In this document: positions 36,031 to 44,764 of the stretch, piece by piece | Numbering within the stretch: position 1 is the stretch's first letter | Layout: each line of letters opens with the position of its first letter | Origin: JAIBDK01 sp965261915 | Lineage (GTDB): Bacteria > Pseudomonadota > Gammaproteobacteria > Arenicellales > Poriferihabitantaceae | Direction of reading: 5' to 3' | Assembly: GCA_965261915.1 (NCBI GenBank) | Contig: CBDHDW010000013.1 | Span: 1,674,001 to 1,738,000 of the forward strand | DNA: 64,000 nucleotides | Translations under genes and position numbers: made by a program | The notes under the pieces: model-generated | Database searches by the model: none | Told to the model about the DNA's origin: nothing | Seen by the model: only the letters and a program-made list of their open reading frames with translations

Positions 36031-37278
36031 TCAGACTCCCTGGGTAGCAGCAAGGTACGCTTCCATAATCCGTAAAGGGTTCTCCATTAATCGGTCTTTC
36101 CAGGCTCCCAGAGGGAAACGCCCCTGTACGAGACCGCGCAGAACACCAATATGTTGCGTCATCCCCAGGGTATTTGCACCAATTAAACGATCACCGTCGA
36201 ATTGAAGTTGCAGATAGCGGAAATTATCCTCATCAACCAGAGTGGCCGAATCACCGCCTTCAACTCCCTCCCACTGACCGTACGAAGCAGAAATCAAACC
36301 CATGGTATCGAGAACGTTCATCAGCACCGCGCCCTGGTGCGCCACCGAGCCATGGTCAACCATATTGCTCGCCGCAATACGCCCGTGATCCACGGCTGTA
36401 GGTTGAATCGCCTGCACACTATATTCTCCTGTAGAAAAATCCTTGCCACAGGCGACATCGCCAGCGGCATAGATTGCCGCTACAGACGAACGCATGTTTT
36501 CGTCAATGACAACGGCGCCATTCGACATCTCAACGTCAGAGCCTTCAAGCAAGCAAGCATTGGCACGTACCCCGGCGGCAGATATCACCAACTCCGCTTC
36601 AACCTCCCGATCACCGCTTATCCTGACCGTTACGTTGTCGCCTGATTGCTCAATCGCTTCGACCTGGGAACGGGTCATGACATTTACGCCTTTTCCTTTA
36701 CACCATTTTTCAAGCATAGTGCCGCAGGTTTCATCGAGCATTCTCGGCACCATGCGATTTCCCATTTCAACCACCGTCAGATTCGCACCAGAAGAAACCA
36801 ACGCCTCAAGGATAATGCAGCCGATAAAACCCGCTCCAATAAGCACAACCGATGCGCCGGGTTTTATTCCGCCGCTAATTTTTCGGGCATCTTCCAGCGT
36901 CCAGCAATTCGTCACCCGGGGATGATTGATTCCGGCAATCGGCGGCAAAATGGGAGTGGATCCGGAGGCCACGAGAAGCGCATCGTAGTCGAGACTTCCA
37001 CCGCTTGCCAGTTTGACATTCTTCGCTTTAGCATCAACTGATTCCACAGTATCAACCACGACGCTGATCCCGGCACTGTCAAAATGTAAATCCGTTTTTC
37101 GCAGATAAGTACCGCGCTCATCGATATTGTCAATCAACAAATAAGGGATAGCCATTCTCGAATAAGGTGGCTCAGGCTCATTCCCAACAATCGTCACTTC
37201 CGCCGAAGGATCCAGCTTCTTAATGGTTTCAGCGGCGACGACCCCGGCAGGGCCGGCGCCTACAATGACATGCTTCAT
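36031..37278 (-). CDS. FAD/NAD(P)-dependent oxidoreductase of the AOR system
   Basis: A 415-residue pyridine-nucleotide-disulfide type flavoprotein. FAD-binding HVIVGAGPAGVVAAETIKKLD is at the N-terminus, the NAD(P)-binding SVVLIGAGFIGCIILEAL near residue 145, and VAAIYAAGDVACGKDF near 270. There is no redox CxxxxC, so it moves electrons between flavin and a partner. Its ATG overlaps the AOR stop (ATGA), and the operon also has a four-cluster ferredoxin. It is likely to link AOR electrons to NAD(P), like AorC of Aromatoleum. Confidence 0.88.
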   Translation of the reverse strand: MKHVIVGAGPAGVVAAETIKKLDPSAEVTIVGNEPEPPYSRMAIPYLLIDNIDERGTYLRKTDLHFDSAGISVVVDTVESVDAKAKNVKLASGGSLDYDALLVASGSTPILPPIAGINHPRVTNCWTLEDARKISGGIKPGASVVLIGAGFIGCIILEALVSSGANLTVVEMGNRMVPRMLDETCGTMLEKWCKGKGVNVMTRSQVEAIEQSGDNVTVRISGDREVEAELVISAAGVRANACLLEGSDVEMSNGAVVIDENMRSSVAAIYAAGDVACGKDFSTGEYSVQAIQPTAVDHGRIAASNMVDHGSVAHQGAVLMNVLDTMGLISASYGQWEGVEGGDSATLVDEDNFRYLQLQFDGDRLIGANTLGMTQHIGVLRGLVQGRFPLGAWKDRLMENPLRIMEAYLAATQGV

Positions 37279-39131
37279 GCGGGTAGCGAAAATTTCTTGC
37301 GGGTGTCGTCGGTTAATTGACCTTCCGCTGTCCAGCCTCGCAATTCATAGTATTCAGGCAGCATTACATCCAAACCACTAACTTTACCTTCCGCAGGGCC
37401 GGTTTTCGCCGCCTCTTTTAACAATCGGGGGGGCAACGTATCATCTGCTCCGGTGAGACCGGCACGCATGTTGTATTCACGTTCCAGATTCCAGATTCGC
37501 TCCCCGGCCTCAAGCAATCGATCAACGCTCCAATCACCTTCACACGCCGCATCAATCTGCGGAGCCATATTATCAAGTGTCCAGGCAAAGGTTGTGAAAA
37601 TACAAAGCCCCATTGAATCAACCGCTGCTGTGGCATCCTGAAACGCTTTAACCAGACCGGCTTTACCTTCGGTAACCAACGGATCGGTTTTTTCAGGAAT
37701 CCCCAGAACTTCAGAGGCAACAGTATAACTTCTGAGGTGACAGGCACCACGGTTAGAGGTTGCATACGTTAAGCCCATACCCTGAATACCGCGAGGATCG
37801 TAAGCCGGAAATTCCTGGCCTTTCACTGTCATGGATAATTCCGGATGGCCATATTTTTCACATAAACGCTTGGAACCCAAGCCCAATTCCGCACCAAATC
37901 CTTCGCCGCTGGCGACAACATCGGCGCACCAGACCAGCGCTTCTGCTGAACCGAAATTTAATTCCATACCGCCGGTTTCTTGGGTGGTGATGGCGCCCTT
38001 CTCAAACAACTCCATCGCTGCCGCGACTGTGGCGCCGAAGGAAATCGGATCCATACCGTCTTCGTTGCAAATAAAGTTGGTATACGTCAATGCATCGAGA
38101 TCACCGACACCGGTATCTGCACCCATTGCCCAGGCTGCTTCGTATTCCAAGCCACCTGAGTTGTTCCAGTATTCAGGCTTATTCTCAACAGAGAAGTGGC
38201 CTTTATCGATGGTCGATATTCGCCCACAGGCAATCGTGCAGCCGAAACACGCCGCATTGGTTGTCAGGTTTGGCTTGCCGTCACTTTCTCTGGGTTCAGC
38301 CATCGCTTCGGCAGAAATTTTATTTGCATCTTCGAATTGCACGTCCTGCATGTTTCGAGCCGGCAGCGCGCCAACTTCATTTATGACGTTCATTAAAACC
38401 TGCGTCCCCATCGCCGGCAATCCTTGTCCGGTTACGGCATTATCAGCCAGCACCTGCTTTTGTTCCATAGTACTGGCCAAAAATCGTGCCGGATCTTTTA
38501 TGTTACCAACGCCTTGAGTACCCCGAATCGCAATCGCTTTCAGATTTTTCGATGCCATGACGGTACCAACACCGGATCGGCCTGCGGCACGATGCAAATC
38601 ATTTACAATCGCAGCGTACAGACAACCTGCTTCCGCAGAGCGACCAATCGCGGCGATACGGGTTTGTGAATCATTGGCTTTTTCGTGAATCAGCTTATCC
38701 GTTTGCCAAACTGATTTGCCCCACAAGTCATCCGCGGCAACGAGTTCTGCTTTATCGTTAATAATGTTAAGCATCACCGGTGAAGGCGACTTGCCTTCGC
38801 AGATGATCATATCCCAGCCTGCTGATTTCATCTCAGCGCCAATAAAACCGCCAGAATTAGAACAGGCAATCGTACCCGTCAACGGACTTTTGGTGATTAC
38901 CGAATAGCGCCCGCCCGTAGAGGCCATGGTTCCAGTGAGTGGCCCGGTTGCAAATATAATTTTGTTATCCGGCCCTAAGGCATCGCATTTTGGGTCTGTT
39001 TCTTCAAACATATAGCGCGTTGCAAGCCCGCGCTGACCAATATATTCCGCAGCCCACTCCATATTTAAAGGTTCGGCGGTTACGGTACCTTCGCTCAGAT
39101 TAACGCGGAGAATTTTTTCTGTCCAGCTCAT
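37275..39131 (-). CDS. aldehyde:ferredoxin oxidoreductase (tungsten/molybdenum)
   Basis: A 618-residue AOR-family enzyme that oxidises aldehydes to acids at a bis-pterin W or Mo centre. N-terminal ILRVNLSEGTVTAEPLNMEWAAEYIGQRGLA and GPLTGTMASTGGRYSVITKSPLTG are family signatures. The 4Fe-4S cysteines are in CFGCTIACGR near residue 295-305 with a later Cys in GLCIFTTF. GADTGVGDLDALTYTNFICNEDGMD is also typical. Encoded 9 bp after a ferredoxin and overlapping the flavoprotein gene. AORs in aerobes are less common than in anaerobes. Confidence 0.92.
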   Translation of the reverse strand: MSWTEKILRVNLSEGTVTAEPLNMEWAAEYIGQRGLATRYMFEETDPKCDALGPDNKIIFATGPLTGTMASTGGRYSVITKSPLTGTIACSNSGGFIGAEMKSAGWDMIICEGKSPSPVMLNIINDKAELVAADDLWGKSVWQTDKLIHEKANDSQTRIAAIGRSAEAGCLYAAIVNDLHRAAGRSGVGTVMASKNLKAIAIRGTQGVGNIKDPARFLASTMEQKQVLADNAVTGQGLPAMGTQVLMNVINEVGALPARNMQDVQFEDANKISAEAMAEPRESDGKPNLTTNAACFGCTIACGRISTIDKGHFSVENKPEYWNNSGGLEYEAAWAMGADTGVGDLDALTYTNFICNEDGMDPISFGATVAAAMELFEKGAITTQETGGMELNFGSAEALVWCADVVASGEGFGAELGLGSKRLCEKYGHPELSMTVKGQEFPAYDPRGIQGMGLTYATSNRGACHLRSYTVASEVLGIPEKTDPLVTEGKAGLVKAFQDATAAVDSMGLCIFTTFAWTLDNMAPQIDAACEGDWSVDRLLEAGERIWNLEREYNMRAGLTGADDTLPPRLLKEAAKTGPAEGKVSGLDVMLPEYYELRGWTAEGQLTDDTRKKFSLPA

Positions 39132-39140
39132 GATATCCCC

Positions 39141-39614
39141 CTACGCCGAAGCAGCGTTGTCCGTTTTTGCAGCCCAGGCTCGCATTTTATCGAGCCCCGT
39201 AGCATCTGCATCAACATAGGTTATCGCTTCAGTAGGACAGGCCGTTGCGCATTTTGGATCGCCGCCGCAAAGGTCGCATTTCACAACCTTGCCGGAATCC
39301 TGGTTGTAGTTCACGGTTCCGAATGGACAGGCAATGGTGCAGACTTTACAGCCGACGCAAACCGAATCACTGACTTCCATTGCGCCGGTCTCCCTGTTCA
39401 TTGTTATGGCTTCTACGGGGCACGCGTGCAAACACCAGGCCTCGTCGCATTGCGTGCAGGTATAGGGCACAAAACGCCCTTCATCGTGAAAAGTAAAAAC
39501 CTTGATTCGGGATTTCGCCGGGTTGAAAATTCCTTCGTTCTCAAACGAACACGCCATTTCGCATTGCAAACAGCCTGTACATTTTTCCGGGTCAATGTTG
39601 AGTGATCGTAGCAT
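39141..39614 (-). CDS. four-cluster ferredoxin, AOR electron-transfer subunit
   Basis: 157 residues with four 4Fe-4S motifs in the order CTGCLQCEMACSFE, CTQCDEAWCLHACPVEAI, CVGCKVCTIACPFG and CDLCGGDPKCATACPTEAI. This HycB/AorA type forms the electron-transfer subunit of multi-subunit AORs. It is the first gene of the operon and starts at ATG. The 213 bp to apaG, divergently read, must contain the operon promoter; I see no clear operator there. Confidence 0.9.
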   Translation of the reverse strand: MLRSLNIDPEKCTGCLQCEMACSFENEGIFNPAKSRIKVFTFHDEGRFVPYTCTQCDEAWCLHACPVEAITMNRETGAMEVSDSVCVGCKVCTIACPFGTVNYNQDSGKVVKCDLCGGDPKCATACPTEAITYVDADATGLDKMRAWAAKTDNAASA

Positions 39615-39827
39615 CTTAATTCTCCTGTATTGGCATCATCTAAAAGTTCTGTTTTACCTCTATTTTGTACTTGTCCGATAATGTAAAATCCGGTTTCAAG
39701 CATTTTTATAGGCAAACGATATCATTTAGACAGCATATTCTCAATGCTTGTGCGCTATTTTTGATCAGAATAGTCGGGTCAACTCACTGGGTTGCAACAG
39801 AATGCAGGTTGGTTTCTAATCGAATTT

Positions 39828-40205
39828 ATGTCTGAAAATGCACAAATCAAGGTCACGGTAGTCCCGCAATACCTCGAAGACCAGTCTATTCCGGAAAACA
39901 ATCGGTATGTTTTTGCGTATACTGTACTGATGGAAAATCAGGGAGAAACGGCGGCACAGCTGTTAACCCGACATTGGGTTATCACCGATTCCGATGGAAA
40001 AACAGCAGAAGTTCGCGGCCCCGGTGTTGTCGGAGAACAGCCGCATTTAAAACCAGGGGAAAGTTTTCAATACACCAGCGGCGCAATACTGGAAACCCCG
40101 TTGGGATCGATGATGGGCAGCTATCAAATGCGCAATGAAAACGGTGATCTGTTCGACGCGCAAATTCCGGCCTTTACTTTGTCTGCAGAAATCACTTTTC
40201 ACTAA
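39828..40205 (+). CDS. apaG: ApaG domain protein
   Basis: 125 residues from the ATG at 39828 (MSENAQIKVTVVPQYLEDQS); an in-frame start 36 bases upstream adds an unconserved tail. The fibronectin-like ApaG fold is recognised by NRYVFAYTVLMENQG, LTRHWVITDSDGKTAEVRGPGVVGEQPHLKPGESFQYTSGA and GSMMGSYQM. Named for its link to apaH (not in the window); function is still unclear. Convergent with the folK-folP gene. Confidence 0.92.
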   Translation: MSENAQIKVTVVPQYLEDQSIPENNRYVFAYTVLMENQGETAAQLLTRHWVITDSDGKTAEVRGPGVVGEQPHLKPGESFQYTSGAILETPLGSMMGSYQMRNENGDLFDAQIPAFTLSAEITFH

Positions 40206-40227
40206 GATACCGACAACGGCGGTTAAT

Positions 40228-41514
40228 TTATGATTTCAGCAGCCTGCCATGCTCAATATGCGACCAGGCGCGGTAGCTCCTTACGTGGCTCACCGGATCA
40301 TGAACGCGAATGATATCGACACCCTGAGCGCACAGTGATAGCGAGATCCCCAATGTTTCGAGATCTCTGTTTTGCGAAGGCGTATCGGTAAAACTGCCCA
40401 TAAACGATTTTCGCGAATGCCCAATCAACAATCGTAAGCCCGCTTGACGCAGCGTCTGGCACTGACCGAGCAACTGCTGGGACTGCAGCGGATTGGTACC
40501 AAACCCGATGCCTGGATCAACAATCAGTTTGCTCAGATCCAGTCCGGCATCAAGCCAGTTTTCCATTTTTCGTTCTAGCCATTGGCAAATTTGCATCACC
40601 GCCGATTCATCTGTTGGCAGTTTCACCTTTGGGTCTACAGGGACCGTCACACTGTGCATGGCGACGGCGTGACAGCCATTGTGTTTAACCAAATCAATAA
40701 TATTTGGATCGGCCAGGCCGGTGACATCATTGATGATATTCGCGCCGCTATCGATAGCCTTTAGCAGCGTTTTCCAGTTTCGGCTATCAATTGAAATCTG
40801 CGGCTTTAAAACGTGATGATCAAACCGCTCATGAATCAGCTCAAAAACCGGACTTAGCCGCCTCCACTCTTCCTCAGTGGAAACTGAAGCCGCATTTGGT
40901 CGAGTAGATTCCGCACCAAGATCAATAATCTGCACCGTATGGTGATCCATTTCCGTGAGTCTTTTTTGCACCTCTGAAATACTGTCCAATGCCCCTCCAT
41001 CTGAAAATGAATCGGCGGTCAGATTTAAAATTCCCATCCATAACGGGATTGGTTTGATGGACTGACTCAATTCAAATACCGTTTTCCCCAGTCCGGGAAT
41101 AGTCAAATCAGGTTTAATATGCAACAAAGGCGTGATGACAAAAGCCCGATGCGCTATTCCGCAGTGCGGAATAACCAGATTCTCATGACGAATTATTTCT
41201 TCATGCCAGACCAGCAGATCGATATCAATGGGCCTGGGTGACCAGCGCTCCGCAGGCTGGCGTCCGAGCCCGGATTCGATTGTTTTTGCAATCGCCAGTC
41301 CCTGCTCTGCCGACCAGACGGTATTACCGCAAACAACACAGTTTAAATACGGCCGGTTCCATTCCGGTCGGGCAGCGTCCGGCAATAGCGCAGGAGACTC
41401 CACCAACGGCGAAATCGCTGCCAATTCAAAACCCTCTGAGACAAGCCGCTTAATCGCTTTTGCGATGTTGCGTTTGCGATTCCCCCGGTTCGAACCCAGT
41501 CCCAGATAAATCAT
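40228..41514 (-). CDS. folKP: bifunctional HPPK/DHPS (folK-folP fusion)
   Basis: 428 residues carrying two consecutive steps of folate synthesis. Residues 1-150 are hydroxymethyldihydropterin pyrophosphokinase (YLGLGSNRGNRKRNI, RWSPRPIDIDLLVWHEE, HRAFVITPLLHI). Residues about 155-428 are dihydropteroate synthase (MGILNLTADSFSDGG, DLGAESTRPNA, DPGIGFG, IGHSRKSFMGS). Most proteobacteria keep folK and folP separate; fusions are known in a few such as Francisella. No frameshift separates the halves. ATG start; a MITE lies 55 bp upstream. Confidence 0.93.
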   Translation of the reverse strand: MIYLGLGSNRGNRKRNIAKAIKRLVSEGFELAAISPLVESPALLPDAARPEWNRPYLNCVVCGNTVWSAEQGLAIAKTIESGLGRQPAERWSPRPIDIDLLVWHEEIIRHENLVIPHCGIAHRAFVITPLLHIKPDLTIPGLGKTVFELSQSIKPIPLWMGILNLTADSFSDGGALDSISEVQKRLTEMDHHTVQIIDLGAESTRPNAASVSTEEEWRRLSPVFELIHERFDHHVLKPQISIDSRNWKTLLKAIDSGANIINDVTGLADPNIIDLVKHNGCHAVAMHSVTVPVDPKVKLPTDESAVMQICQWLERKMENWLDAGLDLSKLIVDPGIGFGTNPLQSQQLLGQCQTLRQAGLRLLIGHSRKSFMGSFTDTPSQNRDLETLGISLSLCAQGVDIIRVHDPVSHVRSYRAWSHIEHGRLLKS

Positions 41515-41569
41515 CCGTTGGCGAACGAAAAGACAGGGCAGAAAAACACCATCGAGCGCATTGCCTTAC

Positions 41570-41744
41570 GAGACTGTGCAAAAATCCCATATTCGTCGTT
41601 CCTGCGAAATGGGTCATTCCCGCAACATTCGTCATTCCCGCGAAATGGGTCATTCCCGCGAAAGCGGGAACCCAGTAAAACAGCCAAACCCGCAAGGGTT
41701 TTCCACCTGTAACGCGACCTGGTGAGGGTTTCTTGCACAGTCTC
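41570..41744. mobile_element. MITE-like element (R1) with IS1182-type ends, complete
   Basis: A 175-bp non-coding element. Its left end GAGACTGTGCA(A) and right end TTGCACAGTCTC are inverted copies of each other and match the ends of the four IS1182-family copies further right. It is flanked by a perfect 4-bp duplication TTAC (41566-41569 and 41745-41748). It contains several CATTCCCGCGAAA repeats and the palindrome TTCCCGC-GAAA-GCGGGAA (41653-41670). The right duplication is part of the argE stop codon (complement TAA), so the insertion hit the very end of argE without shortening the protein. Confidence 0.85.
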
Positions 41745-42905
41745 TTACGCCAGACTCCTGATTAACGCACTGACAAAATGTTCGCCCTGGGCGAGCTGAT
41801 CCAGCTCGACGTATTCATCCGGTTTGTGCGCTTGCTCGATACTGCCGGGGCCACAAACGATGGTTGATATTCCGGCTTGCTGGAAATGCCCGCCTTCAGT
41901 GCCATAACTTACTTTTCCCGGGATTTCAGTCGTTCCCAGCAATGCTGAAATCATTGCAATCAGGGGGTCATCTTCCGCCGTATTCATTGCCGGATAATCG
42001 GCCAGCGTATGCCAGTCCACAGCGGTATTGCGGTCCACCTCGTGCATTGACGGTATCAGTTGCTGATTCGTATAGTCCTCCAGCGCTTTGAACAGCGGCA
42101 GCGTTGGCTGATTTGGCAGGTTGCGAATCTCAAAATCAAATTGGCAGTGGTCTGGAATAATATTGTTCACCGTTCCGCCGTTAATCACGCCCGAATGCAG
42201 GGTGGTATATGGTGGATCAAACTGCTCGTCAAACGGCCCCTGCTGCTGAATCTGGCGCTGCATATCATCCATTCTGGAAATGATTCGCGATGCTACGGTA
42301 TTCGCGTTCACACCCTGATTCACCAAAGAAGAGTGCGCTGATTTTCCGTGTACACAGCAGCGTTTGAACAACATCCCTTTGTGAGCGCGAATGACCGCCA
42401 TACCGGTCGGCTCACCGATAATACAGGCTTTGGGTAAAACCGGTTTGTTTTTGAGTTCAGCGAGTAACTCCGTCACGCCTAAACAACCAATTTCTTCATC
42501 GTAGGAAAACGCAAAATGAATCGGAATATCAAGCTCAGCATTGAGAATCTCCTCCGTCTTCATCAAACAGATTGCGATGAAACCTTTCATGTCACAAGCG
42601 CCTCGACCAAACAGTCGGTGACCTCGGATTTCGGTCTGGAAGGGATCACTTGACCACTCCTGGCCATCAATGGGTACGACATCGGTGTGTCCGGACAGCA
42701 CGATTCCGGCTTCGCAACTGGCGCCAAGTGTTGCAAATAAATTGGCTTTCTTGCGGTCTGCATCAAACGTCAGTTCTGACTGCACCCCATGGGGCTCAAG
42801 CAGCGACTGGATAAATTCAATTAGCTGTAAATTAGAGTTTCGGCTGGTAGTATCAAATGCAATGAGCTTCGATAATAAATCCAGGGTTGACTGATCAGGT
42901 TGCAT
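41745..42905 (-). CDS. argE: acetylornithine deacetylase
   Basis: M20 zinc hydrolase of arginine synthesis. 386 residues. Metal and catalytic sites: SGHTDVVPIDG, the bridging Asp in GRGACDMKGF, SYDEEIGCLGV, GEPTGM and the late GGHFQQAG. FKRCCVHGKSAHSS marks the dimerisation domain. The stop codon coincides with the target duplication of MITE R1. Divergent from the MOSC gene with 78 bp between the starts. Confidence 0.92.
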   Translation of the reverse strand: MQPDQSTLDLLSKLIAFDTTSRNSNLQLIEFIQSLLEPHGVQSELTFDADRKKANLFATLGASCEAGIVLSGHTDVVPIDGQEWSSDPFQTEIRGHRLFGRGACDMKGFIAICLMKTEEILNAELDIPIHFAFSYDEEIGCLGVTELLAELKNKPVLPKACIIGEPTGMAVIRAHKGMLFKRCCVHGKSAHSSLVNQGVNANTVASRIISRMDDMQRQIQQQGPFDEQFDPPYTTLHSGVINGGTVNNIIPDHCQFDFEIRNLPNQPTLPLFKALEDYTNQQLIPSMHEVDRNTAVDWHTLADYPAMNTAEDDPLIAMISALLGTTEIPGKVSYGTEGGHFQQAGISTIVCGPGSIEQAHKPDEYVELDQLAQGEHFVSALIRSLA

Positions 42906-42983
42906 AGGTCAGATTACCATTAAATATGTTTGTTAGTTGAATAGTTTGTCTATTGATTGCCGTACGATGTCAGGAAAAATTAA

Positions 42984-43784
42984 ATGAAAGTTGCACAATT
43001 ATATACGTATCCGGTCAAATCACTCGCCGGATTCTCGCTGCAAACCGCCGAATTGACTCGCAGCGGGTTTCAATACGATCGACAGTGGATGGTGGTTAAG
43101 CCAGATGGGCAGTTTATGACACAAAGAAGCCACCCGCAAATGGCTTTGCTACAAAGCCGAATTGAACAGGGTCGGCTGGTGCTATCGAGTTTTGCTATGG
43201 AAGATTATACGGTTGACAATACCGATGAGAACAACCCGCAACGATTAAAAACCGACGTTTGGGGAGATAGTGTAAACGGCATCGTCCACAAATCCGCTAC
43301 CAGTGAATGGTTAAGCGACGCATTGGGCGAGAACTGCAAACTATTGTCATTCCCGCAAAGTGAAAAACGCCAATGCGATCTCACGCTGTCTGCTGAGGGT
43401 GACCACACTTTGTTTGCCGATGCTTTTCCAATCCTGGTTATCTCGCAGGAGTCACTGGATGACTTGAACGACAAACTGGATTCGGCCGTTGGAATGAATC
43501 GGTTTCGGCCCAATATTGTGATTCAGGGCGGCGACCCTTTTGCCGAAGACCATTGGAAAAACATTGAAATCGGCAACACAGGGCTGCGCGGCGCAGGCGG
43601 TTGTTCACGCTGTTCTGTTCCAACGGTTGACCCGGAAACCGGCGCGCTCACCGGCCCTGAACCGATGCACACGCTTTCGACCTATCGGCAAAAAGATGAT
43701 GGCGAGGTATATTTCGGTTTAAACATGATTCCGCAATCCAGCGGAAGCATTCGCGTTGGTGATGAGATTCGCGTTTTCAATTAA
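42984..43784 (+). CDS. MOSC domain protein (YcbX-like)
   Basis: 266 residues with an N-terminal MOSC_N beta-barrel (LYTYPVKSLAGFSLQTAELTRSGFQYDRQWM) and a C-terminal MOSC domain (FPILVISQESLDDLN, NRFRPNIVIQGGDPFAEDHW, CSRCSVPTVDPETG). The conserved cysteine in RCSVP would bind molybdenum cofactor. YcbX reduces N-hydroxylated compounds with a reductase partner. Unlike E. coli YcbX there is no ferredoxin domain. It fits a genome that makes molybdopterin for the AOR. Confidence 0.88.
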   Translation: MKVAQLYTYPVKSLAGFSLQTAELTRSGFQYDRQWMVVKPDGQFMTQRSHPQMALLQSRIEQGRLVLSSFAMEDYTVDNTDENNPQRLKTDVWGDSVNGIVHKSATSEWLSDALGENCKLLSFPQSEKRQCDLTLSAEGDHTLFADAFPILVISQESLDDLNDKLDSAVGMNRFRPNIVIQGGDPFAEDHWKNIEIGNTGLRGAGGCSRCSVPTVDPETGALTGPEPMHTLSTYRQKDDGEVYFGLNMIPQSSGSIRVGDEIRVFN

Positions 43785-43814
43785 CCGGACTGAATCCCCC
43801 TATCCACAACCCCA

Positions 43815-43849
43815 GGTCAGATTTTATTGAATTCTGATAAAATCTGACC
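43815..43849. repeat. 13-bp perfect inverted repeat
   Basis: GGTCAGATTTTAT, a 9-nt loop, then ATAAAATCTGACC. It lies between the MOSC stop and the cbbQ start. No T-run follows on either strand, so it is either an operator, a weak terminator or a REP-type palindrome. The TCAGA/TCTGA ends recall REP elements linked to Y1 transposases, but I see no second copy in the window. Confidence 0.6.
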
Positions 43850-43882
43850 CTCTATACCGTTAGATCATTTACTTTTAATGCC

Positions 43883-44692
43883 ATGACCACAGAATTCAAT
43901 CTGGTGGAATACGAAATTCCCGACGAACCTTTCTACGCTCCGCAAAATAACGAAATCGGGATTTTTGAGGCCGCCTGTCGAAACGGTATTCCGGTACTGC
44001 TCAAGGGCCCGACCGGTTGTGGGAAAACTCGCTTCATGGCGCATATGGCGTGGAAGTTGAAAAGACCGCTCATTACCGTTTCCTGCCACGACGATCTGAC
44101 TGCCGCCGACCTGGTTGGACGATATCTGATTGTCGGTGGTGAAACGCGCTGGTGCGACGGCCCGCTTAGCCGAGCGGTTCGTGGCGGTGGAATCTGTTAT
44201 CTGGACGAGATCGTCGAAGCCCGAAAAGACACCACAGTGGTGATCCATCCGTTGGCAGACGACCGACGAGCATTACCGATTGAGAAAACCGGCGAACTTT
44301 TAACCGCATGCGCAGACTTTTGTTTGGCTGTTTCCTATAACCCCGGTTATCAGAGTGTCTTAAAAGATCTGAAACAAAGCACTCGGCAACGATTTGTTTC
44401 CATCGAATTTGACTATCCACCGGCCATTCAGGAAACCGAAATCATCGTGAAAGAATCCGGCTTACAGGAGGAAATGGCGGCTCGTCTGGTTAAATTTGCC
44501 GGCATGACACGAAATCTTAAAGGCAGTGGCCTTGAAGAAGGTGCCAGTACCCGGCTGCTTGTTCACGCTGGAAAGTTGATGAGCAGCGGGATTGCGCCGC
44601 AAACCGCTTGCCGCAGCGCAATTTCTGAAACCCTTACAGACGACCCGGAAATGTTAAAAGCGGTACACGAATTGAGTGCATCACTGTTTTAA
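43883..44692 (+). CDS. CbbQ/NirQ/NorQ-type AAA+ ATPase
   Basis: A 269-residue MoxR-clade AAA+ protein. Walker A is LLKGPTGCGKTRF, Walker B GGICYLDEIVEA, and the sensor region LAVSYNPGYQS and STRQRFVSIEF; the C-terminal CbbQ_C helical part follows. Such ATPases remodel metal enzymes (Rubisco, NO reductase) together with a VWA partner (CbbO/NorD). No such partner or target gene is adjacent, so its client is unknown. ATG start. Confidence 0.9.
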   Translation: MTTEFNLVEYEIPDEPFYAPQNNEIGIFEAACRNGIPVLLKGPTGCGKTRFMAHMAWKLKRPLITVSCHDDLTAADLVGRYLIVGGETRWCDGPLSRAVRGGGICYLDEIVEARKDTTVVIHPLADDRRALPIEKTGELLTACADFCLAVSYNPGYQSVLKDLKQSTRQRFVSIEFDYPPAIQETEIIVKESGLQEEMAARLVKFAGMTRNLKGSGLEEGASTRLLVHAGKLMSSGIAPQTACRSAISETLTDDPEMLKAVHELSASLF

Positions 44693-44764
44693 TACACCTG
44701 GCAGCTATTACAGAAAACCCCGCGCATCCGGCAACTGATACAAAATACGAGAACACAATATAAT

